NCBI GenBank assembly: GCA_021819535.1
Contig: JAKAQU010000178.1
Span: 1 to 6,297 of the forward strand
Length of the DNA: 6,297 nucleotides
Reading direction: 5' to 3'
Source: Pseudomonadota bacterium
GTDB taxonomy: Bacteria; Pseudomonadota; Alphaproteobacteria; Acetobacterales; Acetobacteraceae
The notes beneath the pieces are model-generated. The model did no database searches. It was not told the DNA's origin and worked only from the letters and a program-made list of their open reading frames with translations. Position numbers and translations under genes: made by a program. Below are positions 1 through 5,612 of the stretch, piece by piece (the first letter of the stretch is position 1; every line of letters begins with the position of its first letter).

Positions 1-507
1 GGCGGTGGTGCGCCAGGAAGGATGCGGAAGCGGCATATAATGCGGCAAATAGCGTCGAAAATCAGCCACCCTGTCGCCCATCCGGCCACGCCCGAGAACG
101 AAATCCTGGGCGTAGCCGCCAACCAGCAAAGTCAACGCGATCTCCGGCATGAGCGGGAGGAGGCGCGGATGCCAGAGTGCGGCACAGCTTGGGCGTGGCG
201 GCGCATCGCCGCCGCGCGGGAGGCGCCCCGGGTAGCAGAGCCCGACCGGAACGATGGCGATGCGGGAGGCGTCGTAAAACACCGCCTCCCCGATCCCGAG
301 CCAGGCGCGGAGCCGGCGGCCGGAGGCGTCGTTGAACGGGATACCGGTTTCATGCACCTTCGTTCCCGGTGCCTGGCCGATGATGAGAAGACGCGCCGTT
401 GCGGAGACGCGAAAGGTCGGACGCGGCCCGAGCGGCAATTCGGCGGCGCAGCGCGTGCAGGCGCGCGCCTCGGCGGCAATGGCCGCGAGCGTATCCGCTT
501 CAACCAA
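1..507 (-). CDS. Uracil-DNA glycosylase family protein, Fe-S type (3' end missing)
   Basis: Base-excision-repair glycosylase of the UDG superfamily, expected to remove uracil or a related damaged base from DNA. I translated 169 residues; the frame is open at the window edge, so roughly the last 30-40 residues are missing by comparison with relatives of about 190-200 aa. Visible motifs: motif A GQAPG at residues 44-48, followed by a conserved VHETGIPFND-like stretch (51-60); a C-terminal HPS motif at 162-164; and cysteines at 17, 20, 91 and 108. Their C-x2-C...C-x16-C spacing matches the [4Fe-4S] ligands of family 4 UDGs. Motif A has Q where family 4 normally has E (GEAPG), so it is probably a related uncharacterised subgroup rather than a canonical family 4 enzyme. 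No ATG fits. I chose TTG at 507-505 because an AGGCGG site lies 9 nt upstream and the conserved region begins soon after. The start overlaps the end of thpR by 8 nt. Family call is strong, exact substrate unknown. Confidence 0.88.
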   Translation of the reverse strand, partial: MVEADTLAAIAAEARACTRCAAELPLGPRPTFRVSATARLLIIGQAPGTKVHETGIPFNDASGRRLRAWLGIGEAVFYDASRIAIVPVGLCYPGRLPRGGDAPPRPSCAALWHPRLLPLMPEIALTLLVGGYAQDFVLGRGRMGDRVADFRRYLPHYMPLPHPSWRTTA

Positions 508-1036
508 GGGCGTAATCCGCCTCGGCCGTATAGACGGCCTGTTCCTTTCCGAGCCGCGAGCTGAACAGGGTGAAATGCGCGATCGGCACCGGCGGGGCGC
601 GAAACAGATTATGCGATTGCAAAAACGCCGCCAATTTTTCGCCGGGCGGATTGTCGAGCCGCGCGAGCGAGACATGGGGCATGAAGCGCCGCCGCTCGGC
701 GGCGAAGCCGACGCGTTGCAGGGCCGTTTCGACCTTGGCCTGCAGATGGTCGAGTGCCGGGTTGCGCTCCACTCCCACCCAGAGCGCGGCTGGCCGGCCA
801 GCTTTCTCGAACGTGCCGACCCCGGCAAGGGTGAGCGAAAACCCCGGCGCATGGAGCGCGGACAAGGCGAGATCCGCCTCCTCGGCGCGATAGCCAGGGA
901 TTTCGCCGATGAAGCGAAGTGTGAGGTGATAATTCTCGGCGCTGATCCAGCGGGCGCCCGGCACGCCGCCGGCCAGGAGCGCCAGCCGCGCGCGAAGCGG
1001 TTGCGGCAGATCAAGGGCGACGAACAGACGGATCAT
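500..1036 (-). CDS. thpR: RNA 2',3'-cyclic phosphodiesterase (ThpR/LigT, 2H family)
   Basis: Cytoplasmic 2H phosphoesterase that opens 2',3'-cyclic phosphate ends on RNA to 2'-phosphate; also known historically as 2'-5' RNA ligase LigT. The 178-residue product has the family's usual length. Both catalytic HxT/S motifs are visible: H-L-T at residues 37-39, in a YHLTLRFIGE context, and H-V-S at 121-123, in a MPHVSLARL context. The N-terminus IRLFVALDLP and the ARWISAENYHLTL block are characteristic of ThpR. The open frame extends upstream to 1123, but the conserved protein starts at ATG 1036-1034. That start is preceded by a purine-rich GAGGGG site about 4 nt upstream and lies only 10 nt past the esterase stop codon, indicating co-transcription. 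The stop overlaps the start of the glycosylase gene. The physiological RNA target is not evident from the sequence. Confidence 0.93.
   Translation of the reverse strand: MIRLFVALDLPQPLRARLALLAGGVPGARWISAENYHLTLRFIGEIPGYRAEEADLALSALHAPGFSLTLAGVGTFEKAGRPAALWVGVERNPALDHLQAKVETALQRVGFAAERRRFMPHVSLARLDNPPGEKLAAFLQSHNLFRAPPVPIAHFTLFSSRLGKEQAVYTAEADYALG
517..522 (-). promoter_or_regulatory. Ribosome binding site for the UDG gene
   Basis: AGGCGG on the minus strand, 9 nt before the TTG at 507-505 and inside the last codons of thpR. It is the main support for a TTG start, since no ATG or GTG in this frame lies close to the conserved N-terminus. It suggests that translation of the glycosylase follows that of thpR. 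Confidence 0.4.
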
Positions 1037-1046
1037 CTCGCCCCTC

Positions 1047-1667
1047 TCATTTCCTGGTCGCGGCGACGAGACGCTCGGCATAGGGCAGCACCATTGCCAC
1101 CACCCGCTTCTCGCCCTCGGCATCGGGATGGAGATGATCGGCCTGGATGAGCGCGGGCTCCCCCGCGACGCCGGCGAGAAAGAACGGCTCGAAAATCACC
1201 CCGGGCCGCTGTCCGAGCCGTTCAAACACGGCGCGAAATTGCGCGCCGTAGCCCGCCCCCATATTCGGCGGCGCATACATCCCGCAAAGCAGCACCGGGA
1301 TATGGCGTGCGGCGAGGCGGTCGAGAATCGCGCCGAGATTGGCTTCCATCGCCTCCGGCGATGTTCCCCGGAGCCCGTCATTGGCGCCGAGTTCGACGAT
1401 CGCCGCCTCGGGTGCGGCCTTCGGGTCATCGCCGAGCAGCCAATCGAGCCGCGCCCTGCCGCCGGCACTGGTATCGCCGGATACCGCCCCGTCGAGCAGG
1501 GCGACGGGCCATCCGCGCGCTTGCAGCGCCGAGGCGAGCAAGGCCTGAAACCCCTCTTCCGGCGCGAGACCGTAGCCGGCCGCGAGCGAATCGCCGAGCA
1601 CCAGGACGCGAACCGGCGGGGGTGGCGGGGCGGCTGCGAGCAGCAGAAGCATCGCTATCACCACCAT
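1047..1667 (-). CDS. tesA: TesA-like SGNH esterase / lysophospholipase, exported
   Basis: GDSL/SGNH hydrolase of the acyl-CoA thioesterase I / lysophospholipase L1 / arylesterase group, expected to hydrolyse acyl esters or thioesters in the periplasm. The 206-residue product has all SGNH blocks in order: GDSL at 25-28 (nucleophile S27), oxyanion Gly 64 in the VSGDTSAGG stretch, GAND at 94-97 (oxyanion N96), and D177-x2-H180 in DHLHPD completing the triad. Residues 1-13 form a hydrophobic signal peptide with little positive charge, followed by five prolines (14-18) just before the first strand. Start chosen: ATG at 1667-1665. An ATG at 1652-1650 would leave a very short signal, and one at 1709-1707 would add RAYG...RRE residues and a better positive n-region while overlapping the ATPase gene; that longer form is a genuine alternative. 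It is divergent from an ABC gene pair as in E. coli, and heads a run with thpR and the glycosylase gene. Confidence 0.9.
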   Translation of the reverse strand: MVVIAMLLLLAAAPPPPPVRVLVLGDSLAAGYGLAPEEGFQALLASALQARGWPVALLDGAVSGDTSAGGRARLDWLLGDDPKAAPEAAIVELGANDGLRGTSPEAMEANLGAILDRLAARHIPVLLCGMYAPPNMGAGYGAQFRAVFERLGQRPGVIFEPFFLAGVAGEPALIQADHLHPDAEGEKRVVAMVLPYAERLVAATRK

Positions 1668-1680
1668 ACCCTCGCGCCGG

Positions 1681-1686
1681 AGGAGA
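1681..1686 (+). promoter_or_regulatory. Ribosome binding site for the ABC ATPase gene
   Basis: AGGAGA on the plus strand, 3 nt before ATG 1690 and inside a longer purine run, the only Shine-Dalgarno-like sequence near the two candidate starts (1690 and 1708). It favours 1690, although its spacing to that start is short. Confidence 0.5.
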
Positions 1687-1689
1687 GGA

Positions 1690-2415
1690 ATGCCATATGC
1701 TCTGTCCATGGATGCCCCCAACGCAGTCGCCGCCGCCGAAACCGCCGCGCCCCCCCTCATTCGCGCCCGTTCCCTGAGCTTGACGGTGCCCTCCGCCGCA
1801 GGCCCCGTCAACATCCTCCGCGGCATCGATCTCGATATCGCATCAGGCGAGACGGTCGCCCTGCTCGGCCCCTCGGGCTCGGGCAAGACCAGTCTTCTGA
1901 TGCTGCTCGCTGGGCTTGAGCGGCCGAGCGCCGGCCAAATCCAGCTCGCCGGCCATGACCTCACCGGGCTCGGCGAGGATGCCCTGGCGCGGCTTCGCCG
2001 CAGCCATATCGGCATCGTCTTTCAGGCGTTTCATCTGATCCCGACGATGACCGCGCTCGAAAACGTCGCCGTGCCGCTCGAACTCGCCCACCGCGCCGAT
2101 GCCCGTGCCCGGGCCCGCGCGAGCCTTGAGGCGGTCGGGCTCGGCCATCGCCTCACCCATCTCCCGAGCCAGCTTTCCGGCGGCGAGCAGCAGCGTGTCG
2201 CCATCGCCCGCGCCTTCAGCGCGGCCCCGCGCCTGATCCTCGCCGACGAGCCGACCGGCAATCTCGATCAGGCGACCGGGCGGGACATCATCTCGCTGCT
2301 GTTCGCCGAACAGCACGCGCACGGGACCACGCTCCTCCTCGTGACGCACGACCCGGCGCTGGCATCGCGCTGTCAGCGGCGCCTCCATCTCGCCGATGGC
2401 CGCCTTGCGCCCTGA
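1690..2415 (+). CDS. ybbA: ABC transporter ATP-binding protein, LolD/YbbA type
   Basis: Cytoplasmic ATPase subunit that powers the membrane protein encoded immediately downstream. The 241-residue product carries every ABC motif: Walker A GPSGSGKT at 60-67, Q-loop Gln 112 (VFQAFHLIPTMTALENV, the form typical of the MacB/LolD/FtsE class), signature LSGGEQQR at 162-169, Walker B LILADEPTGNLD at 182-193 with catalytic E187, and H-loop H220 in LLVTHD. This motif set, with a large FtsX-fold partner and a divergent TesA-type esterase, matches E. coli ybbA. The start at 1690 has an AGGAG site; ATG 1708 would remove six residues outside the conserved core. The stop lies 20 nt inside the permease gene if that begins at 2396. 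In E. coli the transported substrate of this complex is not well defined; lipid, lipoprotein or efflux roles remain open. A true LolD is less likely, because LolC/E partners are about half the size of this permease. Confidence 0.92.
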   Translation: MPYALSMDAPNAVAAAETAAPPLIRARSLSLTVPSAAGPVNILRGIDLDIASGETVALLGPSGSGKTSLLMLLAGLERPSAGQIQLAGHDLTGLGEDALARLRRSHIGIVFQAFHLIPTMTALENVAVPLELAHRADARARARASLEAVGLGHRLTHLPSQLSGGEQQRVAIARAFSAAPRLILADEPTGNLDQATGRDIISLLFAEQHAHGTTLLLVTHDPALASRCQRRLHLADGRLAP

Positions 2416-4945
2416 TCCGGCGCCGAGGCGGCATCGCGTGCGCCTCGCCGTTCGGCTGGCATGGCAACAGTGGCGGGGGGGCGGGCGCGGCTGGTGGCTG
2501 GTGCTCGTCTGTCTCGCGCTCGGCGTCGGCGCGATCACCGCGGTGGGCGAGGTGCGGGCCGGGGTCACGGCCGGGCTTGAAGCGGACGGGCGGCGGATTC
2601 TGGGCGGCGATGTCGAAATCTCTTCGGGGGCGGAGGAGACGCCAGCCGAGGTCACAGCCTGGCTTCGCGCGCGCGGGGCGCGGCTGTCTTCCGTGGTGCG
2701 GCTCCGCTCGCTCCTCGTCGCCGCGGGGGGTGCCCGCGCCCTCGTCGAACTCAAGGCGGTGGATGGCGCCTGGCCGCTGGTGGGGACGCCGATACTCGCC
2801 CCCGAACAGCCGCTCGCGGCCGCCCTCGCGGTCGTGGATGGCCGCTATGGGCTGCTCGCGGAGCGGGCTTTGTTGGAGCGGCTCGGGATCGGAATCGGCG
2901 CGCATCTCCGGCTCGGCCGCGCCGAATTCGACCTCCGCGGCGTGATCGAGGATGAGCCCGACCGGGTCGGAAATGCTGGCCTGTTCGGCCCGCGCGTGCT
3001 GATTTCGGCCGCGGCACTGGCGACGACCGGGCTGATCCAGCCCGGCAGCCTCGATGATCACGCGCTCCGCGCCGCGATGCCGGATGCGCCGCAAAACCTC
3101 GTGGAGACGCTCCGGACGCGCTTTGCCCCCCTCGGCCTTCGGATCCGCAGCGCCCGCGACGCCGCCCCCGAATTGACCCGATTCCTCGATCGCATGGCGC
3201 TGTTCCTCTCGCTCGCGGGGCTGACGACGCTGCTGATGGGCGGAATAGGGGTCGCGAGCGGCGTTCGCGCCTGGATCGAGGCGACGGCGCGGAATTTCGC
3301 CATTTTGCGCTGCCTCGGCGCGTCCGATGGGCTGGTTTTCGCGGTCTCGGCGGTTCAAATCGCCCTCATTTCGCTCGCCGGGATCCTGGCTGGGCTCGTG
3401 ATCGGCGCGGCGGCACCGTTGCCGCTCGCCGGCATCGTGCGCCGGGCACTCGGGGTTACGATGCAAGACGGGATCTCGCCGCGCCCCTTGCTGATCGCCG
3501 CCCTCTATGGGGTGCTGACGGCTTCCTTGTTCACCCTCTGGCCACTCGCGCGCGGTCTTCGGCTGCCGGGGTCGGCGTTATTTCGCGACGCCTTCCTGCC
3601 CCTCACCGCCCGGCCCGGCCCCAGGATCCTGGCGGCGAGCAGCGGCCTCGCGCTCGCGCTCATAGCGCTCACGCTCGCCGCAACCCCCGATAGGCGGCTC
3701 GCGATCTGGTTCTGCCTCGCGGTGCCGGGGGCGTTTTTGCTGCTGCGCGCCGGCGCGCTCGCGCTCATGCGTCTTGCCCGGCTCGGGCGTTTTGCCGCAT
3801 CACCCGCGCTTCGCCTCGGCCTCGCCAATCTTCACCGCCCGGGCGCCGCGAGCCCGTCCATCCTGCTCTCGCTTGGGCTCGGGCTTTCGACCCTGGCGAC
3901 ACTCGCGCTGATCGCCGCCAATCTCCGCCATGAAATCAGCGCGGAATTGCCGGCCCGCGCGCCCTCACTGTTCTTCATCGACATCCAGCCCGACCAGCGC
4001 GCCCGCTTCGATGCCATTATCGCCGCCGACCGGGCGGCCGGCGGCCTCGAAGAAGTGCCCAATCTGCGCGCCCGGATCGTTGCGATCGGCGGCGTGCCCG
4101 CAACCCAGATCAAAGCGCGACCGGATGTCGCATGGGTGCTGCGCGGCGATCGCGGCCTCACCTATGCCGCGGCACCGCCGCCGCGAACGACCCTCATCGC
4201 CGGCCAATGGTGGCCGGCGGATTACCAAGGGCCGCCACTTCTCTCCTTCGACGCCGATATCGCCGCCGGGCTCGGCCTTCATCTCGGCGATACGGTGACA
4301 CTGAGCGTGCTCGGCCGGCGGATCGATTTTCGCATCGCCAGTCTCCGCGCCATCGACTGGTCCTCGCTCGACCTCAATTTCGTCATGGTGGCGAGCCCGG
4401 GCCTCCTCGCGGAGGCGCCCCACAGCTTCATCGCCGCCCTCCGCGCCGACCCGAGGAACGAGGGGCGGCTTTTGCGCGCGGTCACCGATGCGCTGCCCAA
4501 TGTCACCGGCATCCCGCTCGCCGAAGTGCTCAGGAGCGTCGCCGCGTTGCTCGCGCGGATCAATGCCGCCCTGCTCGCGACCGGCTCGCTGACCTTGATC
4601 ACCGGTGCCCTGGTGCTCGCCGGCACGATCGCCGCCGGCCAGCGGCGGCGGCGCCAGGAAGCTGTGATCCTGAAGACCTTGGGCGCGAGCCGGGGGCAGA
4701 TCGTGATCGCCTGGCTCGCCGAATTCGGCTCTCTCGGCCTCGCCGCCGGCGCCATCGCCGCTCTCATCGGCACCGGGGCGAGCTATGGCGTGCTGCGCTT
4801 CATTCTCGGCGTCGATTGGATATTTCCGCCCACGGCACTGCTGTGGTCGATCGGGGCGGCGCTGGCACTGATCCTGATTTTGGGGGCCGGGGCGCTGGCG
4901 ACGACGCTTGGCGGCCGGCCGGGCCCGTTGTTACGTAATGATTAG
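2396..4945 (+). CDS. ybbP: Large FtsX/MacB-fold ABC permease, YbbP type
   Basis: Inner-membrane partner of the preceding ATPase; a putative type VII (mechanotransmission) ABC permease with two FtsX domains. It has 849 residues, close to E. coli YbbP (about 800). I read ten membrane segments, roughly at 33-51, 267-289, 313-337, 365-384, 411-429, 434-457, 488-511, 725-748, 768-797 and 813-837. Large periplasmic domains lie between the first two (about 52-266, MacB-core-like, including a GGDVEISSG stretch) and between segments 7 and 8 (about 512-724). Each FtsX domain has the conserved cytoplasmic loop: FAILRCLGAS near 299-308 and EAVILKTLGAS near 754-764. ATG 2396 overlaps the ATPase gene. GTG 2438 is an alternative start with an AGGCGG-like site upstream, and it fits the family better because homologues begin at the RLAVRLAWQQWRGG region. 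Substrate not deducible. A hairpin pair follows the stop. Confidence 0.9.
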   Translation: MAALRPDPAPRRHRVRLAVRLAWQQWRGGGRGWWLVLVCLALGVGAITAVGEVRAGVTAGLEADGRRILGGDVEISSGAEETPAEVTAWLRARGARLSSVVRLRSLLVAAGGARALVELKAVDGAWPLVGTPILAPEQPLAAALAVVDGRYGLLAERALLERLGIGIGAHLRLGRAEFDLRGVIEDEPDRVGNAGLFGPRVLISAAALATTGLIQPGSLDDHALRAAMPDAPQNLVETLRTRFAPLGLRIRSARDAAPELTRFLDRMALFLSLAGLTTLLMGGIGVASGVRAWIEATARNFAILRCLGASDGLVFAVSAVQIALISLAGILAGLVIGAAAPLPLAGIVRRALGVTMQDGISPRPLLIAALYGVLTASLFTLWPLARGLRLPGSALFRDAFLPLTARPGPRILAASSGLALALIALTLAATPDRRLAIWFCLAVPGAFLLLRAGALALMRLARLGRFAASPALRLGLANLHRPGAASPSILLSLGLGLSTLATLALIAANLRHEISAELPARAPSLFFIDIQPDQRARFDAIIAADRAAGGLEEVPNLRARIVAIGGVPATQIKARPDVAWVLRGDRGLTYAAAPPPRTTLIAGQWWPADYQGPPLLSFDADIAAGLGLHLGDTVTLSVLGRRIDFRIASLRAIDWSSLDLNFVMVASPGLLAEAPHSFIAALRADPRNEGRLLRAVTDALPNVTGIPLAEVLRSVAALLARINAALLATGSLTLITGALVLAGTIAAGQRRRRQEAVILKTLGASRGQIVIAWLAEFGSLGLAAGAIAALIGTGASYGVLRFILGVDWIFPPTALLWSIGAALALILILGAGALATTLGGRPGPLLRND

Positions 4946-4947
4946 GC

Positions 4948-4990
4948 CAGGGGCTTTGCCCCTGCACCCCACCAAAGGCAATGCCTTTGG
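4948..4990. repeat. Twin-hairpin intergenic element, possible bidirectional terminator
   Basis: Two perfect inverted repeats lie side by side, 2 nt after the permease stop. The first is CAGGGGC-TTT-GCCCCTG (4948-4964; 7-bp stem, 3-nt loop) and the second is CCAAAGGC-AAT-GCCTTTGG (4972-4990; 8-bp stem, 3-nt loop), separated by CACCCCA (4965-4971). The linker CCCC could also pair with the GGGG of the first stem, giving an alternative fold. There is no U-run behind either stem on either strand, so it is not a textbook intrinsic terminator. Its place between convergent operons nevertheless suits transcript ending or 3'-end protection. From memory, similar GGGGC...GCCCC plus CCAAAGG...CCTTTGG pairs recur between genes in Acetobacteraceae, which would make it a dispersed REP-like element; this is unverified. 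Confidence 0.55.
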
Positions 4991-5033
4991 AAACCCTTCC
5001 GGAATGCGGGTCTGGGGCGCCGGAGACGAAAGG

Positions 5034-5047
5034 CGCTCATCAGAGCG
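5034..5047 (-). terminator. Weak hairpin after the lipoprotein gene
   Basis: On the minus strand, CGCTC-TGAT-GAGCG forms a 5-bp stem with a 4-nt loop starting 7 nt after the pqiC-like stop codon, followed by CCTTTCG rather than a U-run. It could contribute to transcript ending for the minus-strand operon, but it is short enough to arise by chance in such GC-rich DNA. Confidence 0.25.
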
Positions 5048-5054
5048 ACGCGCT

Positions 5055-5612
5055 TCACGGCAACCGCTCTTTTTCGAGCATTTCGGCGATATGATCGGCG
5101 AGTTCGCCGAGAAGCCGGCTCATGGTCGCGATCTGATCTTCCTCGCCGCGCGGCGCCGGGGCTGAGAAGTGGAATGTCGCGAGCCTTGGTGTCGCACCCG
5201 GTTTCTGGACCGCGACATTGGCGATTATATCGAAGCTCGCCTCGGCATCGAAGCGCTGGATATCGATCTCGATGATCCGGTCGGGGGTCGCGGTGATCGG
5301 GCTTGCCGCGGTGAACACCGAGCTTCCCGAAAGACGCGCGCCGAGATCGGCGGCGAGCACGCGTGCAAGCATGTCCGGCAGCGGTTCGGCCCAGCGCGCA
5401 TTGTCGGCGAGCGTCACCCGGTAGGCATCGACCCGCTCGACGATGCCGGGGCGGTCGAGATAGCGGGCAAGGCCGATATGGCGAAGCTCGATGACGCGCG
5501 CCGGTGCGGAGACCGGGCGCCCGGGCACGCTTCCGAGCGTATAGAGCTTCGGGCTCGGCGAGGCGCAGCCGGCGAGTAGCAGCGGCAAAAGAAGAAGCCC
5601 TCGCATCCTCAT
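5055..5612 (-). CDS. pqiC: PqiC-type ABC transport auxiliary lipoprotein
   Basis: Outer-membrane lipoprotein of the PqiC family (DUF330, ABC-type transport auxiliary lipoprotein), which partners MCE proteins of the PqiB type in moving lipids between membranes. The 185-residue product is close to E. coli PqiC in length. Residues 1-15 form a signal peptide (MRMRG then a leucine-rich core) ending in the lipobox LAGC, with lipidated Cys 16; Ala at the next position is compatible with outer-membrane sorting. Family features include the early YTLG motif (24-27), the RVIELRHIGLARYLDRPGIV stretch with a following ARWAEPL, and a helical C-terminus (SRLLGELADHIAEML). The ATG at 5612-5610 overlaps the upstream MCE gene stop in an ATGA arrangement, so translation is probably coupled. 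A second ATG at 5606-5604 would lose only two residues. It faces the permease gene tail to tail. Confidence 0.9.
   Translation of the reverse strand: MRMRGLLLLPLLLAGCASPSPKLYTLGSVPGRPVSAPARVIELRHIGLARYLDRPGIVERVDAYRVTLADNARWAEPLPDMLARVLAADLGARLSGSSVFTAASPITATPDRIIEIDIQRFDAEASFDIIANVAVQKPGATPRLATFHFSAPAPRGEEDQIATMSRLLGELADHIAEMLEKERLP

Noticed and set aside
332..1150. 272-codon plus-strand open frame across the UDG and thpR genes
   Set aside because: It is opposite two proteins with catalytic motifs; the translation has no domain features and no ribosome binding site.
1620..1640. G/C-rich near-repeat near the esterase N-terminus
   Set aside because: It encodes the five-proline run after the signal peptide; the repetition is explained by proline codons.
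1843..2754. 303-codon open frame antisense to the ATPase and the permease start
   Set aside because: It mirrors the Walker A to Walker B region of a clear ABC ATPase; low-complexity composition and no family signature.
2288..3466. 392-codon open frame antisense to the permease
   Set aside because: Its translation is rich in Arg, Glu, Pro and Gly with no recognisable motif, and it lies fully opposite a well-supported membrane protein. Long antisense frames are expected with this GC bias.
4132..4938. 268-codon frame overlapping the permease in another plus-strand frame
   Set aside because: Arg/His/Pro-rich out-of-frame reading of a conserved membrane protein; no start signal.
1690..4945. LolCDE lipoprotein-release system or MacAB efflux pump
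   Set aside because: There is one permease of 849 aa with ten segments, not two LolC/E proteins of about 400 aa with four, and no MacA-like adaptor is present. The ATPase is not fused to the permease as in MacB.
4998..5024. TCCGG...CCGGA inverted repeat in the intergenic region
   Set aside because: Only 5 bp with a 17-nt loop; too weak in this base composition.
4908..5165. Possible small plus-strand gene spanning the twin hairpins
   Set aside because: It begins inside the permease gene, reads through the inverted repeats, and ends antisense to the lipoprotein gene; the product shows no recognisable feature.
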